Under the pieces are notes generated by a model. The model saw only the letters and a program-made list of their open reading frames with translations. It did not search any database and was not told where the DNA came from. Of a stretch of 64,000 bases of DNA, positions 21,100-33,928 are shown piece after piece; the first letter of the stretch is position 1; every line of letters starts with the position of its first letter. Made by a program: the position numbers and the translations under genes. This DNA comes from Parietaria judaica (lineage: Eukaryota; Streptophyta; Magnoliopsida; Rosales; Urticaceae), in assembly GCA_954871525.1 (NCBI GenBank), contig OX940868.1:13084556-13148555 (forward strand), read 5' to 3'.

Positions 21100-21720
21100 G
21101 TCTTTGAGCGTCTTCTAATGTTCTTCGGCTTTTCCTCGAACGCCTTCGAGTTTCTTCGAGTTTCCTCGAATTCCCTCGTGTGTTCTTCGGGTTTCTTCGA
21201 ACGCCTTCGAGTTTCTTCGAGTATTCTTTGAATTTCTTCGAACGCCTTCGAGTTTCCTCGAATGTTCTTCGAATTTCTTCAAACGCCTTCGAGTTTCTTC
21301 GAGTGTTCTTTGAATTTCTTCGAACGCCTTCGAGTTTCTTCGAGTGTTGTTCGAATTTCTTCGAACACCTTCGAGTTTCCTCGAGTGTTCTTCGAATTTC
21401 TTCGAATGCCTTCGAGTTTCCTCGAGTGTTGTTCGAATTTCTTCGAATGCCTTCGAGTTTCTTCGAGTGTTCTTCGAATTTCTTCGGCTTTTCCTCGAAC
21501 GCCTTCGAGTTTCTTCGAGTTCCTCGATTTCCCTCGAGTGTTCTTCGGGTTTCTTCGAACGCCTTCGAGTTTCTTCGAGTGTTCTTTGAATTTCTTCTAA
21601 CGCCTTCGAGTTTCCTCGAGTGTTGTTCGAATTTCTTCGAATGCCTTCGAGTTTCTTCGAGTGTTCTTCGAATTTCTTCGAATTTCCTCGAGTTTTGTTC
21701 GAAGGTGGCCGGACGTCTTT
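21100..21720 (-). repeat. Gypsy leader tandem array (about 41 bp units, TTCGA-rich)
   Basis: GCCTTCGAGTTT recurs about a dozen times with spacing mostly near 41 bp. Unit words are TTCGAACGCC, TTCGAGTTTCTTCGAGTG and TTCTTCGAATTTC. The array lies between PBS and gag. Because units lack stops, long overlapping Phe/Ser/Arg-rich frames appear on the plus strand (21180-21722 and others). They are repeat artefacts. Tandem arrays in the untranslated parts of Tat/Ogre elements are known. Confidence 0.88.
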
Positions 21721-21772
21721 GAATGTGGCCGGGTGTGTTGGCAGGGACTCGAGGCTTAATCTCGCGAGCCCC

Positions 21773-21789
21773 CTCCTTCTAGCGCCAAA
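21773..21789 (-). other. Gypsy primer-binding site
   Basis: Directly inside the 5' LTR end the minus strand reads TTTGGCGCTAGAAGGAG. TGGCGC close to the LTR is the usual start of a PBS (complement of a tRNA CCA tail region) in plant gypsy elements. The exact tRNA cannot be assigned from memory with confidence. Confidence 0.6.
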
Positions 21790-21790
21790 A

Positions 21791-23108
21791 TGTTGATGCA
21801 GAAAAATGCTTCAATTAATTAGCGGCCCAATTGCTCGTGTTGGACCGGGCCCAATGTCGTCTTGTTGACTTTTGTGGATTATGGGCTTGGGTTCGTGGAC
21901 TTTTGAATCAAAACGGACCCTCCACTGACTCGATGATCAGAAACCCGTGGCGAACTCCACTACTTGTCGCTAATAGGGCCAGGACTTGGCCTGGCCCGGA
22001 TTACAGGTTCGGGATACCAAAAACGGATTCCTGACCACCGTGTAGGGGGGATCACGGTGTTGACTCTCCAGTGGACCTTGACAGATTAGACCCTCTACCT
22101 GCTTCACGGGGACAGATCCGGGTCCTCGGGCTATCCTCGTAATCTATGTATCTCTTGAAGATACAAGAATACTGGATAGAACGAACACCTCGCGGACCTA
22201 GAACCTTTGCAGGGAGGGTCTTAGATAGTGTCAAATCTTCTCCAGAACCTCCACTCAAAAGTGTTTGTTTTCTGTCTCAGAACCTGAACAAAACAAAAAC
22301 CCGAGGTCAGGGAGAACCGGGGGTGGGGCCCCCGAATTCACCTCCGACGCCCAACATTAGTGTAATATTCGAGGGAGAGATGTTAAGAGGATACTCGAGA
22401 GTGTTTTGGTCGAGTTCCGTTGAGAGGGAATGAGTTACCGTTAAGTGAAACCGGAGCTTCTATTTATAGGAGGGTCCGGGGGTTAAAACGTGAATAATTA
22501 TTACTCCAGGAGGCCCCCGGGGTAATATTATATGTTTTTCTGGGTCCCCCGGACGCGGCCAATCCAACGCCGCAATTTTCAGCTCCATCGGAGCAGCGAC
22601 GCGCCCGGACGCGCGGAAAACAGCGACGGTGCGCGCGTGAGGGTTTGGTCAACGCTGGGGTCAACGGTCAAAGCCCAGTCATCAGTCCGCGCCACATGGC
22701 GCCCTCCCATTTGTCCGCGGCTATCCTCGCGCCCAATGGGCTTCTGACACGTGGCGCGACCCTTGGGGAACCGACAGGGGCTCTGTCGCGTGTCAGGCGA
22801 CCCTTGGCGCGTGTGGGGCCAACCTGGACGTGTGGCAGCGGCCTTTGGGGGCCGTGGGGCCCGCCCGGAGGTCCCGGGAGGCTCTCGGAGGCCTTGGGTG
22901 TTTCCCGGGGCCGTTTTTTGCAAACTTTATGTCGTTTTTGGGTGTTTTCATATTTTTCGGATCATCTGGACACTTTGTTTTTCGAAATCGGACCTCCGGT
23001 GAATATTTTGAACGAAATTGATTTTAATTAATAAAAGAAAATTAATTTGGGTAAATAATTTTCTTATGTTAATTAATAAAAATCAATCGCGTAAAATTAC
23101 CCGTAACA
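21791..23108 (-). repeat. Gypsy 5' LTR
   Basis: A complete 1318-bp LTR, TGTTGATG to GTAACA on the plus strand. The minus-strand TATA box CTATAAATAG is at 22460-22469 and would start the genomic RNA near 22430. The outer flank at 23109 starts TAAAT. Its partner duplication would lie before position 1 and cannot be checked. It differs from the other LTR by scattered substitutions and one indel of about 25 bp. Confidence 0.92.
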
Positions 23109-23303
23109 TAAATGTTACTTATTTATAAATAATTTTATTTGTCTTACCTTCGGTCTTCGGAATTATAGTAATACTGTAATACCATGCCATTTAATTAAAT
23201 GCTGTCATGAATGTATGACATTCTTGGAATAGTTTTAACATTTGAGGGTATTATAGTAAATCTTAGTTTTTAAGAAAAAGCTGTCAAATTATAATAATAT
23301 TAA

Positions 23304-23768
23304 GGGTTAATGATAGCAAAAATACCCAAAGTTTGGTTAAAGAACTCCTTACCCAAAGTTTAAAAATGGTGGTAAAAATATCCAAAGTCATATTTGGGGA
23401 ATTGACCACTCCAATCTCGTAACACCGTTAATTTACATGTTAACTCTGACCACGCGGACAAACGTGGGTTCCCGACAGAACAATTTTTTCCACGTTGACA
23501 AGCCCACATCAGCCTCGTTTACGATAAAACAACGAATTAAACCCCTAAGTAATACTATTTAATACCACTAATTAAACCCCTAATGATTACACTTAACAAA
23601 ACAAATTTTTCCACGTGGCCAGAGTTAATGGGTAAGTTAATGGCATTACAAGAATGAAGTGGTCAACTCTTCAAATGTGATTTTTGGTACTTTTGCCACC
23701 ACTTTTTAACTTTGGGTACCCAAGGAGTTCTTTGATCAAACTTTGAGTATTTTTGCCTTCATTAACCC
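23304..23768. mobile_element. Mutator-like MITE, 465 bp
   Basis: Long terminal inverted repeats start GGGTTAATGATAGCAAAAAT on the left and end ATTTTTGCCTTCATTAACCC on the right. Complementarity extends over roughly 100 bp (AGTTTGGTTAAAGAACTCCTT against AAGGAGTTCTTTGATCAAACT). Flanks TAATATTAA (23295-23303) and TAATACTAA (23769-23777) form a 9-bp target duplication with one mismatch, the length typical of Mutator-like elements. It has no coding capacity. Confidence 0.8.
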
Positions 23769-23777
23769 TAATACTAA

Positions 23778-26700
23778 AGATGAAGGATCAAATTACGAAA
23801 TAATGTAAAAATGGTCTTCTTCTTCCTAAAAAACTTGACCAAAATAATAAATAAAAAAATTGCAGAGACTCACTTACTCGTCAATGGCGAAAATAATAAT
23901 ACTACAAGTCGCCACATTTCGCTGAATTACAATGTTATTCGATCTATAAATGATATCTATATATACATATATTAATCTGAATATTATTATATAGAAAATA
24001 ACGAGTTCTGACCAAGTGGGGGCGGCCGCCTCCGCTAAAACCAACGTAGCTCAACCCCTGAATATATCCATCGCTATACCCAAATTAATTTTTACAATCA
24101 CTAGTGATTGCGTAATATCTATAGATTATTGCAAGATTTCCATTCAATAAAGACAAGAGGCTCGCCACAAGGAGTATTACATATAAGACAAATGCTATCA
24201 AATCAGATTTTGATAAATAAATATATTTCAATAACAATCTCTCTTGATGTATACATTTGTACCAAAGTTCTATTTTCCATCTTATTCAATTGAGTAAATC
24301 ATACATTAGTCTTACATTTTCGTTTAAATAATTTCTAGACTCTAACTTTTCGAAGTACATAAATAAATAAATAAATAAAACATATATTTTTAAAAATGAA
24401 ATAAGTGATAAATAAAACAATTAAAAAAAATTCACAACTTTTTTTATACAAGTACAAACTTGCGGAAAACACCGTCTTGACACTAAGTAAACATTTATAC
24501 TTATTGTCTCTCATGCAAGTTTCTCACTTACACTACAAACAAAAAATAGTTTGCATGAGCTAAAATGCAATAAATAATAATTAAATTCTCATAGAATTAA
24601 TAAGTAAACATAAAATATATATTTCAATTTCATATTACTTTTCGAACTTATACTAATATGTTCTACGTGTGATCATCATCATATTGTGTACATACCAACT
24701 TGCGTGGAATCGCGGATGAATATACCAACAATAGGGTGCACATATACCGAAATCCCAAGACTTGGCGGTTCATGAATATCGCACTATTGTACTTTCCAAC
24801 TCTTGAAGAAATTGTAATATTTTCCCTTATTTTTCTTTAGGATATCATATAATATTATGAATTAAGCAATGGATAAATCCTCCAATTTTCAGCCCAAATT
24901 AGAAAATTTCATAATTCTAAACTGCTCGTGATTTTTTTTTTCTAGACTCTATATACATATTATAAATGTATTTTAGAAAACATAAATGAAAAATCCTAAG
25001 TGAAGTAGGAAAAAATAGAATACAACGTACTTCCCTTTTTCTTTTCTAAAAATGTGGAACTTCACTTATTGAGGAGTTCTTGTCACAAATGCTCCACCTT
25101 AACTTTATTCGTTAATGCGGTTTTTTTTTTTTTAATTTGGTTTTTGACAACGATGTCTCCTTTAAATATGTATATATATGTTACACTTCCTCCTACTCTT
25201 TAATAAATGAAAAAAAAAAGAGAGTCTATTTTTGCATAATACATTATCTGTTGGAATGTGTTTCCACTAATTTCTTTACTTTATCAAAACATTTTTAAAA
25301 AACTAGATGTGAGTGAATGCTTCAGCAATATCTCATAATCACATATATAAATCCCGTTCAGTAGTGGGCAAAAGTTGTGTTAAGAGTGCAAAGTGATTGA
25401 TTTTCTATGCTGTCTCTAATGAGACACTGACTAGACTCTGGTAGTAGACAAAGCTTCAATTCTGGTAAATGGCTCATTGTCAAGGCAATAGATTCTCTTT
25501 AATTGCATCAAAGAAACCTTGAAATAATTTTATGAGGCCATAGATTTAGTCTTGAAATTTTTACATGTATCAAGGTAAGAGACAAAAATAATTTCAAAAA
25601 AATAAAATAAGTTGAGTATGGGGGGTTATAATAACCTTTGTAAGCTTGAGAGAACACAAGAAAGGACCATTTGGAGGGTCCATGATAAAACCAAAAGGCA
25701 AAAAAACAATTTAATAAATAAAGGGACCACTCTTTTTGTACTTGTATGTAGCTATTCTCTTCTCACTCTTAACTTGATCCCAACTGGATATTCTTTCCAT
25801 TATTCATTCTTCTTCACTGAAAAGTCTTCCCTCAATAATTCATATTTTTTTACCCTTCTTCGTGGTAATCAGATAATTTAATAATGCACTAGAAGTAGAC
25901 TACAAACTTAGTTTTATTTCTAACACAAGAATTGATGAAAAGTAATTCTAAAAAAAGTTGATCCGGACTTTCACTTTTTCTCTTTTTAGAATTTAATATG
26001 AATCGTACATGTTAGCGGCCCAACTCACCATCGTCCAAGGCCCCGTTCTAGAAAGGGCCACGTTAAACAGGATATACATTATAGCTATTTCAAGTCCTAG
26101 TTAATCAATACCAACAACACATTGTGGGGGTTAGGATTATTCATACCCAAATTGTTTGAATATAGGACGTAATATAGTCAATTTAAAAAACTGTGATTAA
26201 AAAAATTGTACTAGTATGACTAACGAAAAAGCGGATAAGGTCTATCGATTCAGCAAAAAATTATAAACTTAAATACTTCTGCCACTATTTTTTAAGTTGA
26301 CTCCATACCGCCCTATTTCTAAACAGCTTGGGTATATAGTCAATAATAACTCTACGGGTTAAACCAAACTCTTTTTTTAACACCCCAAAGCTGAGTTCAA
26401 TTTTATCAAATGTGTTGCATAAGTTTTGCCATACCATAATACCATAGCTCCTGCAATATTGTATTGCAGACTCCCAAAAAAAGTCTTATATTAATGATTC
26501 GCCTAAGGCCCCAGAAAGGGTTGGGTCGGCCCTGGCTTGTATCATGGCAGTAGCACTTAGATGTTTTGCAGAGCGAGTTTTTGTAGCACAAGCAGCACTC
26601 AAGTCACGCGGTGTCCCTGTCATTCTTGTCGTCGAAGGTCTCCATGTTCTCTATCCAACTCTGAGTTGCTCGCTTAGAGTAAAGATACTTTCCTTTTAAG

Positions 26701-27558
26701 AATCTAAAAACGCAACACAAGCTAAATCAAAACAAACAAACGGAAAATTTCCACTTGAGAAAAAATGATGAAGGTAAAACAAACAAGCAATAAGTAGATT
26801 TTAGTATACATGCAATTCCTCCATGTCATCACTACGACAGGATAGAAGCTCGGACTACAACTGCTCAACTTGAGTTCTCATGCTTAACAGCTGAGCAGTC
26901 ATTGGATCACAGTTGATCTACACTCAAAGGAAATAGATAGCAAATAAATAAATAAAATATTAAAAAAACCTAAAATATTCAATTAACTGCAAGGAAAAAA
27001 AAAACTTACAACTGCCTTGTTCTATATATTCCGAGCACGATTTGCATATTTCAAAGTATTCAACGTTTCCTCAGCATCAACGTCGGCTGTACTAACACAT
27101 GCTATATTAAAAAGAATAGTATTACACTATTACATGCACTAAATATTATGTTTAATTTTAACTAATAAATATAGGCATACCAATCATAACAGTCTTACTA
27201 TTTCCTCTCAAAGAATCCTACACATTCAAAATCCTTTCACAATTCAAAATAATATTTTCACTTTATAGATAGTAGTATCATATCACTTAATAACTGTACA
27301 TTACTAAAACCATAAGAAAAAAATTTCATGCTTGTAACAAACGGGTGAGTTTGCTATCTCGGTAATGAACGTGGCCACCTTTTTTCCTCTTCTTGTCATC
27401 TCCCATCATCTTCTGTTCTTACACTGAATATATCTAGTAATGCGATAGTGCATCGTAACATTGGTCGATAATATCATCTAATTCAAATTTTGTTTGAGAG
27501 AAGTGTATTTAAATACACTAAAAAATTAACCAATATCCGTTAGAAAAATGTAATAATG
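23778..27558. other. AT-rich intergenic sequence
   Basis: No gene found. ORFs here are short and patternless. Positions 24430-24800 share word order with the LTR-like relic at 27715-28150 (GTGTACATACCA, GGGTGCACATAT, GGCGGTTCATGA). A sequence near 26500-26535 (AAGGCCCCAGAAAGG, GGTCGGCCCTG) resembles one end of a DNA transposon, but its partner was not found. Confidence 0.5.
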
Positions 27559-28670
27559 TGTAACGACCCGACTTTTTCGAAGCCATCACCTACGGACTTC
27601 TTTAAAATTCTTTTAAAATACTTGGCCATTTTTTTTTATAACTTCAATTAAAGTAAGTAAATACGTATGTAGAAAAAAATATTTATCAGGGATCCCCTTT
27701 TTAAAACTAAGAACATGTACGGAATAAATATGCGGAAAACGTCTTCACAGTGATTACTCATTCACCCAATCCCTCACACATCGTCCACCATCACCGTCCA
27801 ATCCACTACGAAATCATATCATATGTTTCTTATCTACAGTACGAACAAAAAACATTTTGTGTGAGCTGAAAGCTCAGTAAGATACAACTATTTTCTCACA
27901 AAATAATAATGTAAAGAAAACATAACATGCAAATGTCCAATTATGCTTCATTTTACGTTTTAGGATCTATTACTAATCTTTTCCTAGGTGATCACCATTG
28001 TGTACGTACCACTTCATTCGCGCGAGACTCAATAGATCGACGGGGGTGCACATGTCCCGAAGCCTAAGGTCAATATATTGGACGGTTCATGATACCGTCA
28101 GATTAATCCCTTCTTCGTTCCTTTCAACTCGGGGAGAAATCTAATGATCGTCCCATTCTCTCTTTTTTTTGGGATCTTTTTCAAACATCATAAGCCTCAC
28201 ACGACTCGCTCGATAGAAGGGGCACGACATTTAATTCCTATGTTATACTTGTTTATATTGTTAACATGCATAAATGACAAGAAGATTCATCCATAACCAA
28301 AATAACAATTCTCACATCGCATATCATCATTCATCATTAATGGCATTGTTCATATCTCGACAATCACATCTATCGTCACATAATAATAAATCATTCGCAA
28401 CGTTTCAACATCGTTGAATCCTCATAATATATCAAACGTAGTCATTCATGAAGCAATATAATCAAGCAACCATTTTTCACACATCCAATATATTCAAACA
28501 AAACACACAACAAACATGGTCAAATGTATTTTTATTACTAAACTAATTCGTTCTGCAGTGAGGTTGAACTCACCTGAATCGCTACGATAATCCTCCTCGC
28601 GACTCCGACGAAGGTACCTTTACGAGCGATATTCCTAGATAATAATTACCCAACTAAAAATTAGATCGGT
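27559..28670. repeat. Old LTR-like relic starting TGTAACGACCCGAC
   Basis: The start TGTAACGACCCGACTTTTT recalls LTR ends of plant chromovirus-type gypsy elements. The stretch holds landmarks also seen, more diverged, at 24430-24800 (GTGAGCTGAAA, GTGTACGTACCA, GGGTGCACATGTCCCGAA, GACGGTTCATGA). No coding sequence or second LTR is visible. Family assignment and the right boundary are inference. Confidence 0.4.
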
Positions 28671-29560
28671 AAGGAACTGGAAAAATCATTCTTAACAAAC
28701 TGTCATTATTTTTCGAAAACGAATAACTTTCGTGCTTCAAATATTTTCACAAGAAGGCTGTAACTATGAGATATACTAATTTTTCATTTCGGCCAGAACC
28801 TTGCAACTCAATTTCGGGCTAGATCCCAAACGATTTTCAAGTTTCTTAAACTAAAAAATAATTGTGTTATATATATTATGTACATCATTATTGTTTTAAA
28901 CCTATAATATACATTTTTGTGTGAAAACTTTGATTAACGACACGATTCTTTTCGTTTTAAGTTGTTAACAAATTTTGGAACAACAAATGCCAACAAGCTA
29001 AACAAACTATATGTCAACATCAACATGAAAACATTCTAGAAGTGGCTGAATTTTTTTAACTTGAAATGCCTTGAATTAAATTCTTGGATTCAATCCAAAC
29101 TCATGGCGAAGGGTGAACTCACCTAAGCTCGGGAAGTATATGCAAAGGGATGAAAACAAATGAAGAAAATTTGCTTTATCCGAATGATTTTTTGAACAGT
29201 CTGTGATTCAATCGTATTCAATTCATATCATCAATTAAAAATGGGAACACTGGTGATGTTATTAAAAAATCTCAATCAAACAAAAGGTCTGGACGAAACT
29301 CATTATCACACTTCTTGGGAAATGTTCAGTGAGAGGGGATATAAAATAAATAAACTCTAATGTAACAAGTTTTCCTCGTGAATAACTTTATGTGGTAGTT
29401 TTAAGAATAACGCTATGAGCCGGACTGCCACATTAAATGTAGATGAAGACATGGATGAGCCAACGCTCATTGAAATATCGTTTTCCACGAAGTGTTTCAG
29501 ATTACTAATGCGCCAAACGCTTAAAAACAAAGGTACTTATATTGTGTTTATACTATTACG

Positions 29561-29563
<3 letters not shown>
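28671..29563. other. Intergenic sequence
   Basis: AT-rich, with no gene or clear element. The phrase GTGAACTCACCT near 29110 resembles one near 28570, so part may be the same old repeat family. Confidence 0.4.
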
Positions 29564-29592
<29 letters not shown>

Positions 29593-29599
29593 ATAATAA
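29564..29599. repeat. AAT trinucleotide microsatellite
   Basis: About twelve AAT/ATA units with one interruption (AACAAT). They create a poly-Asn run in one frame and poly-Leu in the other, neither of which is a gene. Confidence 0.9.
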
Positions 29600-29769
29600 A
29601 CTAAAAAGTACAATATAATTCAAGAATTGATTCGAAATTAATTCAATTAAAATATAAGAATTGTAAATAACCATTAACGACAACAGTCTATACACATTGC
29701 TAAATAGACTGAAAAAACTGTAATATGATTCAAGAATTGAGCTCTTATTGCTCATGGAAGGTAAGTTTT

Positions 29770-30430
29770 TGTTGGAAATAATTACAGTTAAATAAAATTG
29801 AGATAGCGTCGAGTCGGTCGAAATGTCGAAAACTCAAGACGAACGCTCTATTCAATTACCGGTATTTGTTCCGACGTTAAAACGTTACATAAAATGGTCA
29901 TACAGATTATGTCCGTTATGAATATTGACTTCAATTTATTACGTTTCGGTTTAATTGCAATTTATTACGTTTCGGAATTGATTATGATTCAATTATATCC
30001 GTCTCTCCACGGAGCCTATAAATTGACGGTGACCTCGAACCAGTTCGACACACCGATTGCAAAACCGTCTTTCGAAAACTCTCTAAATACTTTGAATCCG
30101 CTTCTCGTTTTTTCATTCCGCGAATTCGATCTTTTATGATTCCCAATGTTTTCATGTCGTGAGTCTTTCGGTAACGGAGTTCAAGAACGTTCAGTTCGCC
30201 GGTGAACTTCGAAGTGCTACGAAGTTCTCGGTCATCCCGTTATATCCTGGAAAGCTATCGCCTAACGAACCTCAAGCACATAAAGGAGGCGAATCAAGCT
30301 TTAAGGAGAGCGTCCAACACGTCTCGGGAATCACTAACGTTTTCTATTTTACAGGATATCAAGAACAATTTTCGGATCATAGCGACAAGCCGGTGCTCAT
30401 CAATCCAAGATTCTTCCGATAAGTATCATT
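29770..30430 (+). repeat. Probable solo LTR or LTR relic
   Basis: It starts TGTTGGAAATAATTAC and has a TATA box (CTATAAATTG, about 30018-30027). Downstream is a leader-like segment (CATCCCGTTATATCCTGGAAAG) that resembles LTR leaders of plant copia elements. Two overlapping 76-87 codon frames within it (30159-30432) have no recognisable domain. The 3' boundary and target duplication are unresolved. Confidence 0.35.
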
Positions 30431-30432
30431 GA

Positions 30433-31467
30433 ATCTATTCGCTATTGTTTTTACTATAATTTGTTTCTCATTATCATTGTGCAAAGAAAATATACCTAAC
30501 CATTTTCAATATTTCATTAATTTGAAATTAACAACATTTATATTAATTAGCACATACTATGTTCTACCATCTTTATAGTTTATGCATGTTTTTTAATTGG
30601 TTTGTATATTTTATTTAGTTAATTTGTTTTCTTTTAAGTGTTGATTTTTTATTATTATTCCAATTAGTATTCAACTAAATTTTTTAAAAAGAACACTATT
30701 GGCAAGTTAGCTAGAGGATTGTTTTCATCCCATCTTCCTTACACAAGATGATTAACAATACCGAAAAAGTCTTCCTGTGGGAAATCAGGAAAAATAAAAA
30801 GGTACATTGTTAACTTATTTCCTATCACAATTGAATAACTAACATTTATGTGATTATTTGTTTTTCTAATTAATTAAGAGCACTAAGAATATATTTATCA
30901 TGGATTTTTTATTTTAGTTGTATATATTAACAATAATGTTGTTAATCCTCATATCTATATAAAAAAAATTGAAAAACACAAAAACATCCAACAATGTTAT
31001 AAATTCAAAAATACTATCTTTACACACAAAAACATCGAGTATTATTCAATAACTAACTTTCTTTACACACATTTGACCAACATTATAATAAACGTTTATA
31101 GTGTCCTATAAAACATCTTCATAAAAAAAATTATAATATTTTATAATATTTTTTTCTCCATATATTGCCAAAAATAAATTAACGTTATTTAATATTTTCA
31201 ACAAATTTATGGACACAAAATTTGCGTTGTGCGGTGAATTCACTAGTAAAATGTTAAAAATGTGAACCAAAATTGAAACTACATGCTTTCACACATCATA
31301 TGCGATTATCTATTTAGATTATATATCAACTGCAAATTTACGTTATCGATTCAAGACTCTAGGGTTTGGGGTTTCGAGTATCGGTATGGGTTTAAATGAC
31401 ACCTCGAATTTACAACATTAGTTTTTTTTTTTCTTTCCAAAATCTACAGCATTAGTTTATAATAGGG
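30433..31467. other. AT-rich intergenic sequence
   Basis: No gene, RNA or clear element was seen. It includes A/T runs and short direct repeats only. Confidence 0.5.
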
Positions 31468-31990
31468 GTGTAACCGGAGCGGATATCCGGTTTTTCGGAA
31501 CTATCCGAATCCGGATCCGAAAAACCGGATATCCGAAAATAGATATTCGGATCCGAATCCGAAAAACCGGATATCCGGATATCTGTTTTCAAAACCCGGA
31601 TCCGAATCCGCATCCGGTTTTAATTTATTTTTTTTTTAAAAAAAAGTTAATTTTAACGACTAAAAAACCCGTACAAGTCTACATATTCTCCCATTGTCCA
31701 AAAAACCGAACAAATCTAATACATATTGTCACACAATACATATAAAATTAATAGAAACCGGGTTTAAAACATATTATTAAAATTAAAATATTAATAGAAA
31801 CCGGGTTTAAAACCGGATACGGATATCCGAATTTTATAAAATTAAAACCCGTATCCGAATCCGGTTTTAAATCCGGATCCGGATATACGAATCCGGTTTT
31901 CGGATACGGATTCGGATTCGGATTTTAAGATCGGATACGGATTCGGATACAGATTAACGATGCCACATCAGCAGAATTTAACATCCCTAA
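31468..31990. mobile_element. hAT-like non-autonomous element dense in CGGAT words
   Basis: The ends read TAGGGGTGTAA on the left and TTAACATCCCTA on the right, roughly inverted and like hAT termini. In between, words such as CCGGATATCCGG, GGATCCGAATCC and CGGATACGGATTCGG recur dozens of times. These are mostly self-complementary, so the region can fold on itself extensively. A matching 8-bp target duplication was not found, so the boundaries are tentative. Confidence 0.5.
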
Positions 31991-33928
31991 CGGAAGGACC
32001 AACGGATTTTACATTTAACAAAAGTTGTGTATTTTTGCCCACACGTTGAAAGGTCGGACCTAAAACTCCTCTTGACCAAAGGTTGTGCATTATTGCCGCA
32101 ATTAACCCTAGAAAATTCAATAGCTAGTCCTACATCGAGTAAAAATCTCTTTTTAGACTTTATTAGTGCAGAAACTCTAAAACTAGTCTCTACTATAACT
32201 TTCGTTCCAAAAGATCCTTGATAGAGAAAGTTCAATCATTTCAAACCTTCTTAAGAAAAGAAACTAAAATTAAAAAGATGTAGATGTTTTTTTACCTTTA
32301 CAACATGAAACGACTGAGTTATGATCAAAATAAAAAGATTGCACATTTATGAAATCCAATCAAAATAACTCCGATATCGTTGAAATAATACGCATATCAT
32401 CAGATTAAACTGCAATATAAAAACACCGATATCAAAATTAATTTTTCGATTGAAGTTCTTGGACAAACGATGTTCGTTTTTCTACTACATTCCATTGGTT
32501 TCAAAGTCTAACTTGTATTATTCATTTATTTTAACGATGATACAAAGCTATAAAACTCAGTAGTATAAAATTAGAAATATCTAAACGGGTAAACAAAAAA
32601 GCTTCAAAATGTGGTACTGTATATCAACACTGGTGCGAAAAGCTTTTGGCTTGGAGCTATGCATTCGGAAATTAAATCATAAAAGCTATGTTCAAAATAA
32701 AATATATTTTTTTTCTTCAAAAAAGGCATTTAAATTGATAAAAGAATAATACAAAGGCTTTGTATATCAAAAACAAATTTATATATCTTTGTCATTGTAT
32801 AAATTTTTGCAATGTAAATTTGAAGTGAGAAAAGAGTCATAAGAGTGATAATGGTATTTTGGGACGAAAACAACGACTACCTTTCGAATTTTAGACAACT
32901 GGAGATTAGAAACGATTTCACCCAAGAAAATCGAATACGTCTAACCTAAATAATATTTAAAAGTTAGACCGCCCGGGTTAAAAAATGTGTTACGTGGATT
33001 GAAATCGATGCGAAAAATAAAATAGTTTGCACTTTACATTTGGTATTAAACAAGGAATTAATCCTCACAACAGAAGCCAGCACCGAGCCAACATGAATGA
33101 TTGAAAAGCTTTTCCATTTTTTCCCAAGAAGTAACAATTTTTATTTCAAGTTTGAAGCGAGTGATTTGTTGGAATAGAAAACTAATACTTTTCACAAAAT
33201 CAAGAAACAAGATAACAATAATTTGGGTGATGATAGCCAAAGATTGTCAGAGATGTCAGATGATGTTTAATGTCACACTTTATTTTGGGGCCTCCATAGC
33301 CGACAATATCTAGATCAGCTTGATCCTAAAAAATATGACTTGATCGATTTAAAATATGGAAAATGTGTTTACTAGTAAGAGGCAAAAACTCATCTTTTTC
33401 ATGGAAAAAAAGATACTATAAACTTAGACCCTTTTTTTTTTTAATTACAACTTCAAACAATTATTTTTTCTTTTTTAAGTAATATTAAATTGTCTAAGAA
33501 TGCTATCTTATTCTCTTTATTTTCTAATCAATTGTCCATACATTTAACAAAAACTGTCGAATGCAAGTGTTAGGGATGCAAATTATCTAACATGAAGTGT
33601 TTCCTTTCTTCATCTGTTTCTTCCTCGATCATTAAACTTACACATTCAATGCTTTTTTTTTTTTATCTATCGTTCGTTCTAAAGGGACCCTACTTAGTGT
33701 CCTCTGAAACAAAGATAATAATACTTTTATTTTCAATTAGCATAAATATTGAATATTTTAGACAAAACATATAATTAATATTATGATTATATTCAAATTG
33801 GTTTAGTATTATTATTTTCTTTTCAAAATGTTCTAATATATATACTCATTATTCATTTTCGTCGATTCTAATCTCTATATAGAGAGGGACTTGTACATGT
33901 TACGGCCAAGCTCTCATCCACCGAAAAC
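31991..33928. other. Intergenic sequence
   Basis: AT-rich, with no supported gene. Short frames on both strands (32027-32235, 33058-33313) overlap each other and have no recognisable pattern. Confidence 0.5.

Larger units (their letters stand above)
1..23108 (-). mobile_element. Ty3/gypsy Tat-type LTR retrotransposon, carrying a nested copia element
   Basis: Two long direct repeats, at 1-1281 and 21791-23108, bracket gag and pol reading frames on the minus strand. The minus-strand order is 5' LTR, PBS, leader array, gag, protease, RT, RNase H and a second archaeal-type RNase H. The second RNase H and a Transposase_28-like antisense gene between pol and the 3' LTR are known marks of the Tat lineage (Ogre/Retand). 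No integrase motif was found, so the segment between RNase H (16553) and the antisense-gene tail (5797) has been replaced by copia sequence. Gag carries nonsense and frameshift lesions, so the element is not autonomous. The first 12 or so bases of the distal LTR, and its target duplication, lie outside the window. Confidence 0.9.

Noticed and set aside
21180..21722. Long plus-strand frames rich in Phe, Ser and Arg
   Set aside because: They are created by the stop-free 41-bp tandem array in the gypsy leader; parallel frames occur in several phases.
26490..26535. GGTCGGCCCTG end resembling a DNA transposon terminus
   Set aside because: No matching opposite end or target duplication could be located.
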